Shown in pieces: positions 1-9,862 of a stretch of 64,000 nucleotides of DNA (positions within the stretch are counted from its first letter, which is position 1; every line of letters starts with the position of its first letter). The notes beneath the pieces are model-generated. The model did not search any database. It was not told the origin of the DNA and worked only from the letters and a program-made list of their open reading frames with translations. This DNA comes from Ralstonia pickettii DTP0602 (GTDB lineage Bacteria > Pseudomonadota > Gammaproteobacteria > Burkholderiales > Burkholderiaceae). The stretch is from the NCBI GenBank assembly GCA_000471925.1, contig CP006667.1:124001-188000 (forward strand), given 5' to 3'. Both the position numbers and the translations under genes were made by a program.

Positions 1-777
1 CGGCTCGTACTTGCCGAGCGAATCCAGGTAGAGCTGCAGCGAATTGCCTTCGGGCTCCATGTCGAACACGCTGACGTTGGTCGAGATGCGCGGCAGCACC
101 ATGTCGCCGGAGATCAGCACGTTGGTGGCTTCGTTATACAGCGCCACGTGCTCGGGCGAATGGCCGAAGCCGGTGATCACGCGCCAGCCGGACGTGGCCG
201 CATCGGTGCCGATGCGCACCGTGTCGCCCGCCATCATCCGGCGGTACTGCGCCGGCAGGTCGGGCACCAGCGACGGGTAGTAGGTCTTGCGCGCGCGCAG
301 CTTTTCCTGGCTGTCTGGATCGGTCAGGCCGTGCAGCGCGAAGTGCGCGGCGGCTGCTTCGCCGCCCGCGCTGGAGCCGGCGCCGGTGCCGCTGCCCATC
401 ACGCGCGCGCTCATGTAGTCGCCCAGGCTCATCCACAGCCGCACGCCGAAGCGCTTGCACAGCCAGTGCGCCAGGCCGACGTGGTCGGGGTGGCTGTGCG
501 TGACCAGCACGCGCACCACCGGCAGGCCATCCAGCTCATTGGCGAAAATGGTCTCCCAGTGGCCCTTGATGACATCGTTGGTGATGCCGCAATCGATGAT
601 GGTCCAGCCCTCGCGGCCGTCCAGGCGGTCGCGCACCAGCCACAGGTTGATATGGTCGAGCGCGAACGGCAGCGGCATGCGCAGCCAGTAGACGCCGGGG
701 GCGACCTGTTGTTTGGTGCCGGGCTCGGGCATGGTGTCGCCGAACGGGTATTGGAGCTGGTGTTCGAGTGCGTTCAT
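1..777 (-). CDS. MBL-fold metallo-hydrolase, 3' end outside the window
   Basis: The reading frame runs leftwards from an ATG at 777 and leaves the window still open after 259 codons. It has the zinc-binding motif THSHPDHVG (His94, His96, Asp98, His99) and a later GHSPEH histidine, both typical of the metallo-beta-lactamase hydrolase fold. Family members hydrolyse thioesters, lactones or similar substrates; the substrate here cannot be read from sequence. It is divergent from the MerR regulator gene, and the shared intergenic region holds a candidate operator for that regulator. It may therefore belong to the leucine/acyl-CoA regulon, possibly as an acyl-CoA or glutathione thioester hydrolase (inference). 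Confidence 0.85.
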   Translation of the reverse strand, partial: MNALEHQLQYPFGDTMPEPGTKQQVAPGVYWLRMPLPFALDHINLWLVRDRLDGREGWTIIDCGITNDVIKGHWETIFANELDGLPVVRVLVTHSHPDHVGLAHWLCKRFGVRLWMSLGDYMSARVMGSGTGAGSSAGGEAAAAHFALHGLTDPDSQEKLRARKTYYPSLVPDLPAQYRRMMAGDTVRIGTDAATSGWRVITGFGHSPEHVALYNEATNVLISGDMVLPRISTNVSVFDMEPEGNSLQLYLDSLGKYEP

Positions 778-894
778 GAGGAGTCTCTTGGTCGAAGCCT
801 TGTGCCGGAGGATCGGGGATCGGGGGCAGGCGGGCTTTCTCGTTGCTGCGTCAGGCCCTGGGGGCGTATAAGCGCTAGTTGCCAGTCGCCGGAG

Positions 895-916
895 TTGACG
901 CTAACGTAAACGTCAA
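895..916. promoter_or_regulatory. Candidate LiuR (MerR-type) operator 1
   Basis: A 22-bp palindrome has arms TTGACG and CGTCAA around CTAACGTAAA. It lies between the divergent metallo-hydrolase and MerR genes. A second copy with the same architecture lies before the thioesterase gene at 1491. MerR-family LiuR regulators of branched-chain amino acid breakdown are known to bind palindromes of this kind. Confidence 0.65.
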
Positions 917-990
917 TTCAAGCGGTTCGTCTCCATCTTAAGCGAAAACTTGATTCCGCAACGAACGACCGTTCACTTCCTGGGCGCACC

Positions 991-1455
991 ATGGCAGTCA
1001 CGCAATCCCCCGGCTCCGCCACCTACACCATCACCGATCTCGCCCGCGAGTTCGACGTCACGCCCCGCGCCATTCGTTTCTACGAGGACCAGGGCCTGCT
1101 GTCGCCGGAGCGCGAGGGCCCGGGCGGGCGCAAGCGCGTCTACAACGGCCGTGAGCGCACCAGGCTGAAGCTGACGCTGCGCGGCAAGCGGTTAGGGCTC
1201 ACTCTCAATGAGATCCGTGAGATCCTTGATCTTTACGAGTCGCCGCGCGACACCGCCCCGCAACTGGAGCGCTTCCTGCACTCGCTGGCTGACCACCGCC
1301 GCGCGCTCGAGCGCCAGTTGGAAGACCTGCAGGCACAATTGGCCGAGATCGACCAGCACGAGCGCCAGTGCAGGGCGCTGCTGGCCGCGCAGACCGGCGG
1401 CAAGACCTCGCCGGCGGAGGGCGGCGATGCGCCGGCCCGTAACCGATCGGCCTGA
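991..1455 (+). CDS. liuR: MerR-family regulator, LiuR-like
   Basis: This 154-residue protein has an N-terminal MerR winged-helix domain (about residues 11-80: YTITDLAREFDVTPRAIRFY, then RVYNGRERTRLKL), followed by a helical dimerisation region (about 85-125). There is no cysteine pattern for metal sensing, as in the LiuR/acyl-CoA-type branch. It is followed by a thioesterase and isovaleryl-CoA dehydrogenase and flanked by two matching palindromes. The simplest reading is a regulator of leucine and acyl-CoA catabolism that also controls itself. The LiuR name rests on family and context, not on an effector-binding motif. Confidence 0.8.
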   Translation: MAVTQSPGSATYTITDLAREFDVTPRAIRFYEDQGLLSPEREGPGGRKRVYNGRERTRLKLTLRGKRLGLTLNEIREILDLYESPRDTAPQLERFLHSLADHRRALERQLEDLQAQLAEIDQHERQCRALLAAQTGGKTSPAEGGDAPARNRSA

Positions 1456-1490
1456 TACAGCACTTCGTCCGGCATCCGTGCCGGACGGGA

Positions 1491-1512
1491 TTGACGTTTA
1501 CGTAAACGTAAA
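1491..1512. promoter_or_regulatory. Candidate LiuR operator 2
   Basis: TTGACG is followed by the perfect palindrome TTTACGTAAA and then CGTAAA. The spacing is identical to the site at 895, and this copy lies 80 bp before the thioesterase start. The shared 22-bp layout around the regulator gene supports a common binding protein. Confidence 0.7.
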
Positions 1513-1592
1513 TAGAATACCCGGACAGCCCGCCACTACGGCGGCGCGCCGTGCCTTAACGCCTTCATCGGCCTTCACACCGGAAACCCGCC

Positions 1593-2069
1593 ATGACGTC
1601 CTCCAACGCCTGTGCCGTCCCCGCTGAACCCGAAGCACTGTCCGCCACGCGCGCCGACGCCATCGCCACCAGTTTCTCGCGCCAGGGGCTGATGACCAGC
1701 TTCGGCGCCACGCTGCAGCGGGTGGAGCGCGGCGAGGTCGAGATCGCGATGCCGTGGTCCGAGGGCGTGACCCAGCAGCACGGCTTCTTCCACGGCGGCG
1801 CGGTGGGCGCGCTGGCCGACAGCGCCTGCGGCTACGCCGCGCTGTCGATGGTGGGCGAGGGCGAGGCGGGCCTGACCGCCGAATACAAGATCAACCTGCT
1901 GTCCCCCGCCCAGGGCGAACGCCTGGTGGCGGTGGGCCGCGTCCTCAAGCCCGGGCGCACGCTGATCGTGGCGCAGGGCGAGGTCTACGTCGAGCAGGCC
2001 GGCCGCCGCAAGCAGGTGGCCACCATGCTGATGACGCTTTGCGTGGTCCGCACCCTGGACCACGTCTGA
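1593..2069 (+). CDS. PaaI-type hotdog thioesterase
   Basis: The 158-residue product has the hotdog-fold signature of PaaI-like acyl-CoA thioesterases: [20 protein letters not shown] at about residues 55-74, then the conserved [10 protein letters not shown] strand. It probably cleaves an acyl- or arylacyl-CoA and so keeps the CoA pool free during acyl-CoA catabolism. It is the first gene after the second LiuR-type operator and lies 55 bp before isovaleryl-CoA dehydrogenase, so it is likely the promoter-proximal gene of the leucine-degradation operon. The exact substrate is unknown. Confidence 0.85.
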   Translation: MTSSNACAVPAEPEALSATRADAIATSFSRQGLMTSFGATLQRVERGEVEIAMPWSEGVTQQHGFFHGGAVGALADSACGYAALSMVGEGEAGLTAEYKINLLSPAQGERLVAVGRVLKPGRTLIVAQGEVYVEQAGRRKQVATMLMTLCVVRTLDHV

Positions 2070-2124
2070 ACCGCCTATCCGGCGACAAAAACACGACACA
2101 CACCGAATCCAACAGGAGACCATC

Positions 2125-3306
2125 ATGACCGAACTGCCAGGCCTGAAATTCGATCTGGGCGAAGACATCGAGATGCTGCGCGATTCCGTGCGCGCCTGGG
2201 CCCAGGCCGAACTGGCCCCGCGCGCTGCCGAGATCGACCGCACCGACCAGTTCCCGATGGACGCCTGGAAGAAGATGGGCGACCTCGGCGTGCTCGGCAT
2301 CACCGTGGCCGAGGAATACGGCGGCGCCAACATGGGCTACCTGGCGCACATGATCGCGATGGAAGAAATCAGCCGCGCCTCGGCCTCGGTCGGCCTGTCC
2401 TACGGCGCGCACTCCAACCTGTGCGTGAACCAGATCCACCGCAACGGCACGCCGGCGCAGAAGGCCAAGTACCTGCCCAAGCTGGTGTCGGGCGAATGGA
2501 TCGGCGCGCTGGCGATGAGCGAGCCCAACGCCGGCTCGGACGTGGTCAGCATGAAGCTGCGCGCGGAGCTCAAGGGCGACCGCTACGTGCTCAACGGCAC
2601 CAAGATGTGGATCACCAACGGCCCGGACTGCGATGTGCTGGTGGTTTACGCCAAGACCGAGCCCGACCTGGGCGCGCGCGGCATGACCGCGTTTATCGTC
2701 GAGAAGGGCATGAAGGGCTTCTCGGTGGCGCAAAAGCTGGACAAGCTGGGCATGCGCGGCTCGCATACCGGCGAGCTGGTGTTTCAGGACGTGGAAGTGC
2801 CGGTCGAGAACATCCTGGGCGCCGAGAATGGCGGCGCCAAGGTGCTGATGAGCGGGCTGGACTATGAGCGCGCGGTGTTGTCGGGCGGCCCGGTCGGCAT
2901 CATGCAGGCCTGCATGGACGTGGTTACGCCGTATATCCATGACCGCAAGCAGTTCGGCCAGAGCATCGGCGAGTTCCAGCTGATCCAGGGCAAGGTGGCG
3001 GACATGTACACCACGCTGCAGGCCGCGCGCAGCTACCTGTACACGGTCGGCAAGAACCTGGACGGACTCGGCAGCGACCACGTGCGCCAGGTGCGCAAGG
3101 ACTGCGCCGCGGTGATCCTGTACACGGCCGAGAAGGCCACCTGGATGGCGGGTGAGACCGTACAAATCCTGGGCGGCAACGGCTATATCAATGAGTACCC
3201 CGCCGGCCGGCTGTGGCGCGACGCCAAGCTGTACGAGATCGGCGCCGGTACCTCGGAGATCCGCCGGATGCTGATCGGCCGCGAACTGTTCGCCGAAACG
3301 ATGTAA
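2125..3306 (+). CDS. liuA: Isovaleryl-CoA dehydrogenase
   Basis: This 393-residue FAD-dependent acyl-CoA dehydrogenase oxidises isovaleryl-CoA to 3-methylcrotonyl-CoA in leucine breakdown and passes electrons to ETF. Two features separate it from general acyl-CoA dehydrogenases. A candidate catalytic Glu248 lies in the [12 protein letters not shown] helix. In the C-terminal [11 protein letters not shown] segment Gly/Ala replaces the usual catalytic Glu. The start has an AGGAG ribosome site. The neighbouring regulator, carboxylase, hydratase and HMG-CoA lyase genes complete the pathway. Confidence 0.95.
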   Translation: MTELPGLKFDLGEDIEMLRDSVRAWAQAELAPRAAEIDRTDQFPMDAWKKMGDLGVLGITVAEEYGGANMGYLAHMIAMEEISRASASVGLSYGAHSNLCVNQIHRNGTPAQKAKYLPKLVSGEWIGALAMSEPNAGSDVVSMKLRAELKGDRYVLNGTKMWITNGPDCDVLVVYAKTEPDLGARGMTAFIVEKGMKGFSVAQKLDKLGMRGSHTGELVFQDVEVPVENILGAENGGAKVLMSGLDYERAVLSGGPVGIMQACMDVVTPYIHDRKQFGQSIGEFQLIQGKVADMYTTLQAARSYLYTVGKNLDGLGSDHVRQVRKDCAAVILYTAEKATWMAGETVQILGGNGYINEYPAGRLWRDAKLYEIGAGTSEIRRMLIGRELFAETM

Positions 3307-3421
3307 GCCAGGCCAGTCATACGGCGCGGGGCGCCGAAATCACCCGGAGCCCCCGCCCGAACCCATTTACAATCTCACTACCCGTCGCAAGACCGCCGCG
3401 CCAGCCGCCCCCCGTCGACCC

Positions 3422-5257
3422 ATGTCCCACTTCCCCAAACTGCTTTCCTCGCAGATTGCCTACGATGTGGCGAGAACGATGCTCGACGGGTTCGACAAGC
3501 ACTACCGTTTGTTCCGCGAGGTCAGCCACCAGGCCAAGATCAAGTTCGAGGCCGGCGACTGGCACGGGCTGCAGCAGATCCAGCGCGACCGCATCGCGTT
3601 CTACAACGAGCGCGTGCGCGAGTCGAGCGTCATCCTCGAAGACGAATACGACGCCGAGAATATCGAGGACGAGATCTGGCAGCAGATCAAGCTGCACTAC
3701 ATCGGCCTGCTGACCAACCATCACCAGCCCGAACTGGCCGAGACCTTCTTCAACTCGGTCTGTACGCGCATCCTGCACCGCTCGTACTTCAACAACGGTT
3801 TCATCTTCGTGCGCCCGGCGATCTCGACCGAATACATCGAGAACGAGGAATCGCCCACGCGCCCGACTTTCCGTGCCTACTATCCGGGCAGCCGCGAGGG
3901 CATGGCGGCGTGCTTCGAGCGCATCGTGCACAACTTCCAGCTCGAGCGCCCGTTCGAAGACCTTCAGCGCGACATCAGCTACGTGGTGCGCGCGGTCGGC
4001 GAGCATTTCGGCGACCTGCGCATCGCGCCGAATTTCCAGATCCATACGCTGTCGTCGCTGTTCTTCCGCAACAAGGCGGCCTTCATCATCGGCCGCATCC
4101 TGAACGGCGACCGCACTTTCCCGCTGGCGATTCCGGTGCTGCATGGCCCCTCGGGCAAGCTGATGCTGGACACGGTGCTGCTGAAAAAGGAACAGCTGCT
4201 GATCCTGTTTTCGTTCACGCATTCCTACTTCATGGTCGACATGGAGATCCCGTCGGCCTACGTGACCTTCCTGCGCGACATCATGCCGCGCAAGCCGCGC
4301 GCGGAGATCTATACCTCGCTGGGTCTGCAGAAGCAGGGCAAGAACCTGTTCTACCGCGACTTCCTGCACCACCTGCAGCATTCGTCGGACAAGTTCATCG
4401 TCGCGCCCGGCATCCGCGGGCTGGTGATGCTGGTGTTCACGCTGCCGTCGTACCCGTACGTGTTCAAGGTCATCAAGGACTTTTTCCCGGCGCCCAAGGA
4501 AACCACGCGCGAGCTGGTCAAGTCCAAGTACCAGCTGGTCAAGCAGCACGACCGCGTCGGCCGCATGGCGGATACGCTGGAGTACTCCGACGTGGCCTTC
4601 CCGCGGTCGCGCTTCGACGATGCGCTGGTGCGCGAGTTCGAGCAGCACGCGCCGTCGATGATCGAATACCAGCGCGGCAAGGACGGCGGCGAGGAGATCG
4701 TGGTGCGCCACGTCTATATCGAGCGTCGCATGACGCCGTTGAACATCTACCTGCAGGAGGGCACCGACGAGCAGGTCGAGCACGGCGTGCTCGAATACGG
4801 CAACGCCATCAAGGAGCTGATGGACGCGAACATCTTCCCCGGCGACATGCTGTACAAGAACTTCGGCGTCACGCGCCACGGGCGCGTGGTGTTCTACGAC
4901 TACGACGAGATCGAGTACCTGACCGACTGCAATATCCGCCACGTGCCGCAGCCGCGCAACGAGGAAGAGGAGATGTCGGGCGAAGTCTGGTACACGGTGC
5001 GTCCGCACGATATTTTCCCAGAGACCTTCCGCACCTTCCTGCTGGGCGATCCGCGCGTGCGCGCGGCGTTCCTGCGCCATCATGCGGATTTTTTCGAGCC
5101 TGCCATGTGGCAGGGCCACAAGGACCGGCTGCTGGCCGGACATGTTCATGACTTCTTTGCCTATCAGAGTACAGAGCGATTCATCCACCGTTACGGCGAC
5201 ACTGGCGGCGCACCTGGTGCCGCAGCTGACGCCGGTCCTGCAAGGAGAGTCGCATGA
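3422..5257 (+). CDS. aceK: Isocitrate dehydrogenase kinase/phosphatase
   Basis: The 611-residue protein matches AceK throughout. AceK is the bifunctional enzyme that phosphorylates and dephosphorylates isocitrate dehydrogenase to split flux between the TCA cycle and the glyoxylate shunt. The region [14 protein letters not shown] (Lys349, Lys352) matches the nucleotide-binding core. Leucine catabolism delivers acetyl-CoA, so its place after isovaleryl-CoA dehydrogenase makes metabolic sense. It overlaps the carbonic anhydrase start by four bases (ATGA). No aceA or aceB is in the window. Confidence 0.95.
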   Translation: MSHFPKLLSSQIAYDVARTMLDGFDKHYRLFREVSHQAKIKFEAGDWHGLQQIQRDRIAFYNERVRESSVILEDEYDAENIEDEIWQQIKLHYIGLLTNHHQPELAETFFNSVCTRILHRSYFNNGFIFVRPAISTEYIENEESPTRPTFRAYYPGSREGMAACFERIVHNFQLERPFEDLQRDISYVVRAVGEHFGDLRIAPNFQIHTLSSLFFRNKAAFIIGRILNGDRTFPLAIPVLHGPSGKLMLDTVLLKKEQLLILFSFTHSYFMVDMEIPSAYVTFLRDIMPRKPRAEIYTSLGLQKQGKNLFYRDFLHHLQHSSDKFIVAPGIRGLVMLVFTLPSYPYVFKVIKDFFPAPKETTRELVKSKYQLVKQHDRVGRMADTLEYSDVAFPRSRFDDALVREFEQHAPSMIEYQRGKDGGEEIVVRHVYIERRMTPLNIYLQEGTDEQVEHGVLEYGNAIKELMDANIFPGDMLYKNFGVTRHGRVVFYDYDEIEYLTDCNIRHVPQPRNEEEEMSGEVWYTVRPHDIFPETFRTFLLGDPRVRAAFLRHHADFFEPAMWQGHKDRLLAGHVHDFFAYQSTERFIHRYGDTGGAPGAAADAGPARRVA

Positions 5258-5925
5258 TTGACGCCATTGCCCAGCTGTTCCGCAACAACCGTGAGTGGGT
5301 CGACCGTGTCAACGCGGAGGACCCGACGTTCTTCACCCGGCTGGCCAACCAGCAGGCGCCGGAATACCTGTGGATCGGCTGCTCCGATTCGCGCGTGCCG
5401 GCCAACCAGATCCTGGGGCTCGCTCCGGGCGAAGTGTTCGTCCACCGCAATATCGCCAACGTGGTCGCGCACAGTGACCTGAACGCGCTGTCGGTGATCC
5501 AGTTCGCGGTGGAAGTGCTGAAGGTGCGCCACATCACCGTGGTCGGCCACTACGGCTGCGGTGGCGTCAAGGTAGCGCTCAAGCGCGAGCGCATCGGGCT
5601 GGCCGACAACTGGCTGCGCCATGTGCGCGACGTCGCCGACAAGCACGAGGCTTACCTCGGCACGCTGCTGCGCGAAGACGACGCCCATACCCGGCTGTGC
5701 GAGCTCAACGTGATCGAGCAGGTCAACAACGTCTGCCAGACCACGGTGATCCAGGACGCCTGGTCGCGCGGCCAGGCCGTGACCGTGCATGGCTGGGTCT
5801 ACGGCGTGTCCGATGGCCTGCTGCGCGACCTGGGCATGGCCGCCAGCAACAACGACGAACTGCACGCGCAACTGGCCGCGGCTTACCGCCAGTACGGCGA
5901 CCCGCCGCAGGCATCGATCCGCTGA
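5254..5925 (+). CDS. can: Beta-class carbonic anhydrase
   Basis: This 223-residue beta-carbonic anhydrase has zinc ligands Cys43, His99 and Cys102 and the catalytic Asp45-Arg47 pair (CSDSR; HYGCGG). It interconverts CO2 and bicarbonate. It is translationally coupled to aceK by a four-base overlap. Methylcrotonyl-CoA carboxylase, encoded further along, needs bicarbonate, so a local supply role is plausible but unproven. The long C-terminal half ([26 protein letters not shown]) is typical of the Can type of enteric and betaproteobacterial enzymes. Confidence 0.95.
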   Translation: MIDAIAQLFRNNREWVDRVNAEDPTFFTRLANQQAPEYLWIGCSDSRVPANQILGLAPGEVFVHRNIANVVAHSDLNALSVIQFAVEVLKVRHITVVGHYGCGGVKVALKRERIGLADNWLRHVRDVADKHEAYLGTLLREDDAHTRLCELNVIEQVNNVCQTTVIQDAWSRGQAVTVHGWVYGVSDGLLRDLGMAASNNDELHAQLAAAYRQYGDPPQASIR

Positions 5926-5976
5926 CCGCTGCCGCAACGAATACCGCTTCATCAACACCGATCCAGGAGACCCGAC

Positions 5977-7155
5977 ATGGAAGAGATCGTCATCGTTTCA
6001 GCCGCCCGCACGCCAATGGCTGCGTTCCAGGGCGAATTCGCCAGCGTCACCGCGCCGCAACTGGGCGCCGTGGCCATCCGCGCCGCCGTCGAGCGCGCCG
6101 GCCTGAAGCCCGAGCAGGTGGAAGAAGTGGTGTTCGGCTGCGTGCTGCCCGCCGGCCAGGGCCAGGCGCCGGCGCGTCAGGCGGCGCTGGGCGCGGGCCT
6201 GCCGCTGGGCGTGGGCTGCACCACCGTCAACAAGATGTGCGGCTCGGGCATGCGCGCGGCGATGACCGTCTTTGACGGCCTCATTGCAGGCTCGTTCGAG
6301 GTCGCCGTCGCCGGCGGCATGGAGAGCATGACCAACGCCCCGTACCTGATTCCGAAGGGGCGCGGCGGCTACCGCATCGGCCACGGCATGATCTATGACC
6401 ACATGATGCTGGACGGCCTGGAAGACGCCTATGAGAAGGGCCGCGCCATGGGCACCTTCGGCGAGGACTGCGCCGCCAAGTACGGCTTCACGCGCGAGCA
6501 GCAGGACACCTTTGCGATGGAAAGCGTGCGCCGCGCGCAGCAGGCTACCGAGAACGGCGACTTCCGCTGGGAGATCGCGCCGGTGACCGTGTCCGGCAAG
6601 GGCGGCGACACCGTGATCGACACCGACGAAGGCCCGCGCCGCATTAAGCTGGACAAGATCCCGTCGCTGAAGCCTGCCTTCGCCAAAGACGGCACCATCA
6701 CCGCCGCCTCGTCGTCGTCCATCAACGACGGCGCCTCGGCGCTGGTGATGATGCGCGCCTCCACCGCGAAAAAGCTCGGCCTGCAGCCGATCGCCCGCAT
6801 GCTCGGCCACACCACCCATGCGCAGGCACCGGGCTTGTTTGCCACCGCACCGGTGGAGGCCATCGCCAAGCTGTACCGCAAGCTGGACTGGACCACCGAC
6901 AGCGTCGACCTGTTCGAGATCAACGAGGCTTTCGCCGTGGTGCCGATGGCCGCCATGCAGGACCTCAAGATCCCGCGCGACAAGGTCAATATCAACGGCG
7001 GCGCCTGCGCGCTGGGCCACCCGATCGGCGCCTCCGGCGCGCGCATCATGACCACGCTGATCGGCGCGCTGCGCAAGACGGGTGGCAAGCGTGGTGTGGC
7101 GAGCTTGTGCATTGGTGGTGGTGAAGCGACCGCGGTGGGGATCGAAATCCTCTAA
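5977..7155 (+). CDS. Acetyl-CoA acetyltransferase (thiolase)
   Basis: The 392-residue biosynthetic/degradative thiolase has active-site Cys88 (NKMCGSG), His348 (GGACALGHPIGASG) and Cys378 (CIGGGEA). It condenses two acetyl-CoA to acetoacetyl-CoA or does the reverse. Here it could process acetoacetyl-CoA produced by leucine breakdown. Cupriavidus genomes carry many thiolase paralogues and this is not next to phaB or phaC, so a role in polyhydroxybutyrate synthesis is not implied. It starts 51 bp after can with a CAGGAGA ribosome site. A palindromic repeat follows the stop. Confidence 0.92.
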   Translation: MEEIVIVSAARTPMAAFQGEFASVTAPQLGAVAIRAAVERAGLKPEQVEEVVFGCVLPAGQGQAPARQAALGAGLPLGVGCTTVNKMCGSGMRAAMTVFDGLIAGSFEVAVAGGMESMTNAPYLIPKGRGGYRIGHGMIYDHMMLDGLEDAYEKGRAMGTFGEDCAAKYGFTREQQDTFAMESVRRAQQATENGDFRWEIAPVTVSGKGGDTVIDTDEGPRRIKLDKIPSLKPAFAKDGTITAASSSSINDGASALVMMRASTAKKLGLQPIARMLGHTTHAQAPGLFATAPVEAIAKLYRKLDWTTDSVDLFEINEAFAVVPMAAMQDLKIPRDKVNINGGACALGHPIGASGARIMTTLIGALRKTGGKRGVASLCIGGGEATAVGIEIL

Positions 7156-7179
7156 CACGCCCTCTCCCGCTTGTTTTCT

Positions 7180-7205
7180 CCCCTCTCCCGCTCGCGGGAG
7201 AGGGG
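7180..7205. repeat. REP-like palindrome, copy 1
   Basis: Perfect 12-bp arms CCCCTCTCCCGC and GCGGGAGAGGGG enclose a two-base loop between the thiolase and SDR genes. Related palindromes lie at 15084 and 26116. As RNA it would form a strong hairpin that may protect or attenuate the transcript. No T-run follows, so it is not a classical terminator. Confidence 0.75.
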
Positions 7206-7260
7206 TGCAAAGACCCAGGCAGTCCGCTGAACCTACGCACCCAGACAAAGGAGCACAGCC

Positions 7261-7941
7261 TTGCCAACCGTCCTGATCCTCGGTGCCTCGCGCGGCATCG
7301 GCCTTGAATTCGTGCGCCAGTACCGTGCCGACGGCTGGCGCGTCATTGCGGCGGCACGCACGCCCGAAGGCGTCGGCGCGCTGCAGGCGCTCGGCGCCGA
7401 AGCCCACCAGGTCGACCTGTCCGATGCCGGCGCGGTCGCGGGCCTGGGCTGGAAGCTCGACGGCGAAGCCCTCGACGTGGCGATCTACAACGCCGGCGTG
7501 CTGGGTCCGCGCACGGAAGGCGCGCAACCGGTCACGCCGCAGGAGTTCGACCAGGTGATGCACGTCAACGTGCTGGGCCCGATGATGGCGCTGCCGCTGC
7601 TGCTGCCTTATGTCGAAGCCGGCCAGTCCGGCCATGGCGGCGTGCTGGCGGTGCTGTCCTCGCGCATGGGCAGCATCGGCGCGATGGAGCACAACACCAG
7701 CTGGCTGTACCGCGTCAGCAAGGCCGGCGCCAATGCGGCGCTGCGCGCGGTGTCGCTGGATGCGCGCCACGCCACCTGCGTCGCGCTGCACCCGGGCTGG
7801 GTCAAGACCGACATGGGCGGCCAGGAAGCCGACCTGACCGTGCAGCAGAGCGTCAAAGGCATGCGCCAGGTGCTGGCCGGCGTCAAGCGGCGCGATAACG
7901 GCACTTTCCATAACTACGACGGCACGCCCATCCCCTGGTAA
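7261..7941 (+). CDS. Short-chain dehydrogenase/reductase
   Basis: The 226-residue SDR starts at a TTG codon seven bases after AAAGGAG; no upstream ATG fits as well. It has the Rossmann motif GASRGIG (residues 8-14), NAG (IYNAGVLG) and the catalytic Tyr150-x3-Lys154 pair, so it is an NAD(P)H oxidoreductase. The overall layout resembles C-factor/sniffer-type SDRs. The substrate is not predictable. It lies 30 bp before the acyl-CoA dehydrogenase gene and is probably cotranscribed with it. Confidence 0.9.
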   Translation: MPTVLILGASRGIGLEFVRQYRADGWRVIAAARTPEGVGALQALGAEAHQVDLSDAGAVAGLGWKLDGEALDVAIYNAGVLGPRTEGAQPVTPQEFDQVMHVNVLGPMMALPLLLPYVEAGQSGHGGVLAVLSSRMGSIGAMEHNTSWLYRVSKAGANAALRAVSLDARHATCVALHPGWVKTDMGGQEADLTVQQSVKGMRQVLAGVKRRDNGTFHNYDGTPIPW

Positions 7942-7971
7942 GCGCGCCCGCATACCGATCACCGAACCGAC

Positions 7972-9102
7972 ATGCTGCTGACCCCCGAACAGGAAATGAT
8001 CCGCGACGCCGTGCGCCAGTTCGCGCAGGAGGTGATCGCGCCGCAGGCCGCGCAATGGGACCGCGACAAGACCTTCCCCAAGGATGTCCACCGCGAGCTG
8101 GCCGCGCTCGGAGCGTACGGCGTGGCCGTGCCCGAGGAATACGGCGGTGCCGGTCTCGACTACCTGTCACTGGCGCTGATCCTGGAAGAGATCGCGGCCG
8201 GCGACGGCGGCACCTCCACCGTGATCAGCGTCAACAACTGCCCCGTGTGCAGCATGCTGATGTCGTTCGCCAGCGAGGCGCAGAAGCAGCAATGGCTGGT
8301 GCCGCTGGCGCGCGGCGAGATGCTGGGCGCGTTCTGCCTGACCGAGCCGCACGTCGGCTCGGACGCGTCGGCGCTGCGTACTACCGCCGTCCGCGACGGC
8401 GGCGATTACGTGCTCAACGGCGTCAAGCAGTTCATCACCAGCGGCAAGAACGCCGATGTGGCGATCGTTCTGGCCGTGACCGACAAGGCCGCCGGCAAGC
8501 GCGGCATCAGCGCCTTTATCGTGCCGACTACCACGCCCGGCTACGTGGTGGCGCGCCTGGAAGACAAGCTCGGCCAGCATTCGTCGGACACCGCGCAGAT
8601 CCTGCTCGAGGATTGCCGCGTGCCGGCGGCCAACTTGCTGGGCGACGAGGGCGGCGGCTACAAGATGGCGCTGTCCGGGCTGGAAGGCGGGCGCATCGGC
8701 ATCGCCTCGCAAAGCATCGGCATGGCGCGCGCCGCGTTCGAGGCGGCGCTGGCGTATGCCAAGGAACGCGAGAGTTTCGGTCAGCCGCTGTTCCAGCACC
8801 AGGCGGTGCAGTTCCGCCTGGCCGAGATGGCGACCCGCATCGACGTGGCGCGCCAGATGGTGTGGCACGCCGCCGCGCTGCGCGATGGCGGCCGGCCCTG
8901 CCTGAAAGAGGCCGCGATGGCCAAGTTGTTTGCCAGCGAGATGGCCGAGCGGGTGTGCTCGGATGCGATCCAGGTGTTCGGCGGCTATGGCTATGTCAGC
9001 GACTTCCCGGTGGAGCGCATCTACCGCGACGTGCGCGTTTGCCAGATCTATGAGGGCACCAGCGATATCCAGAAGATCCTGATCGCACGAGCGCTCGCCT
9101 AG
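7972..9102 (+). CDS. Short/branched-chain acyl-CoA dehydrogenase
   Basis: This 376-residue FAD enzyme has the usual domains: an N-terminal helical part, [13 protein letters not shown] in the beta domain, and a C-terminal helical part. The catalytic Glu361 lies in IYEGTSDIQ, the position used by short- and medium-chain enzymes and unlike the isovaleryl enzyme at 2125. It removes two hydrogens from an acyl-CoA and hands electrons to ETF. Its place in the leucine/valine/isoleucine cluster suggests a butyryl- or 2-methylacyl-CoA substrate (inference). Confidence 0.93.
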   Translation: MLLTPEQEMIRDAVRQFAQEVIAPQAAQWDRDKTFPKDVHRELAALGAYGVAVPEEYGGAGLDYLSLALILEEIAAGDGGTSTVISVNNCPVCSMLMSFASEAQKQQWLVPLARGEMLGAFCLTEPHVGSDASALRTTAVRDGGDYVLNGVKQFITSGKNADVAIVLAVTDKAAGKRGISAFIVPTTTPGYVVARLEDKLGQHSSDTAQILLEDCRVPAANLLGDEGGGYKMALSGLEGGRIGIASQSIGMARAAFEAALAYAKERESFGQPLFQHQAVQFRLAEMATRIDVARQMVWHAAALRDGGRPCLKEAAMAKLFASEMAERVCSDAIQVFGGYGYVSDFPVERIYRDVRVCQIYEGTSDIQKILIARALA

Positions 9103-9196
9103 TCCACAGATAAGCGCGTACGATGGGGGCATGCCGTGAAAGCGGCACACCTCCCTGACCCGAGTACCGGCAACCCCAACAAGAAGGGCCCCCGAC

Positions 9197-9862
9197 ATGA
9201 CCGCAGCGATCGACTTCTATTTCGACTTCTCATCGCCCTACGGCTATTTCGCCAGTACCCGCATCGACGAGCTGGCGCAGAAGTACGGACGCATCGTCGC
9301 CTGGCATCCGATCTTGCTGGGCGTGGTGTTCAAGACCACCGGCGCCTCGCCGCTGCCGCAGCTGCCGCTCAAGGGCGACTACTCGTGGCGCGACTTCGAG
9401 CGCACCGCGCGCTTCCATGGCATCGAATACAAGCGCCCCACGCATTTCCCGCTGCCGACCACGCACGCCGCGCGCGCGATGCTGTGGCTGCAGAACCATC
9501 ACGGCGACGACATCGCGGCGGCGTTCGCCAAGTCGGTGTACCGCGCGCTGTTCGCCGACGACATCAATATCGCCGAGCCGGCCGAGATCATGAAGCTGGC
9601 CGAGCCGCTGGGCGTCGATGTGCAGGCGCTGGACGCCGGCGCCACCAGCTACCAGATCAAGGACCAGCTCAAGGCCGAGATCGAGGTGGCGATGGCCAAG
9701 GGCGTGTTCGGTTCGCCCTTCGTCATTGTCGACGGCGAGCCGTTCTGGGGCTTCGACCGCTTCGACCAGGTCGAGGCGCACCTGAAGAGCCGCCGTCAGA
9801 CTGAACTCCGGGCCGTACCCAGTGTCGGGAGCCTGGACAACATGGAAAAGAAACCCGCATGA
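9197..9862 (+). CDS. 2-hydroxychromene-2-carboxylate isomerase (DsbA-like, kappa GST)
   Basis: The 221-residue thioredoxin-fold protein begins IDFYFDFSSPYGYFAST, the signature of the HCCA isomerase/kappa-class GST family. Ser occupies the glutathione-activating position, and the C-terminal KGVFGSPFVIVDGEPFWG cis-Pro loop is present. Family members use glutathione to isomerise aromatic-degradation intermediates, although many chromosomal copies have other, unknown substrates. Its stop overlaps the next start by four bases. It opens a run of four coupled small genes. Confidence 0.88.
   Translation: MTAAIDFYFDFSSPYGYFASTRIDELAQKYGRIVAWHPILLGVVFKTTGASPLPQLPLKGDYSWRDFERTARFHGIEYKRPTHFPLPTTHAARAMLWLQNHHGDDIAAAFAKSVYRALFADDINIAEPAEIMKLAEPLGVDVQALDAGATSYQIKDQLKAEIEVAMAKGVFGSPFVIVDGEPFWGFDRFDQVEAHLKSRRQTELRAVPSVGSLDNMEKKPA

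Noticed and set aside
5998..8091. A very long open frame on the minus strand (697 codons)
   Set aside because: It lies antisense to the thiolase and SDR genes, is rich in His/Arg/Gln/Val without any motif, and arises from the GC-rich third positions of the real genes. Similar antisense frames at 3317-5188, 19668-21998 and 31913-34159 were dropped for the same reason.
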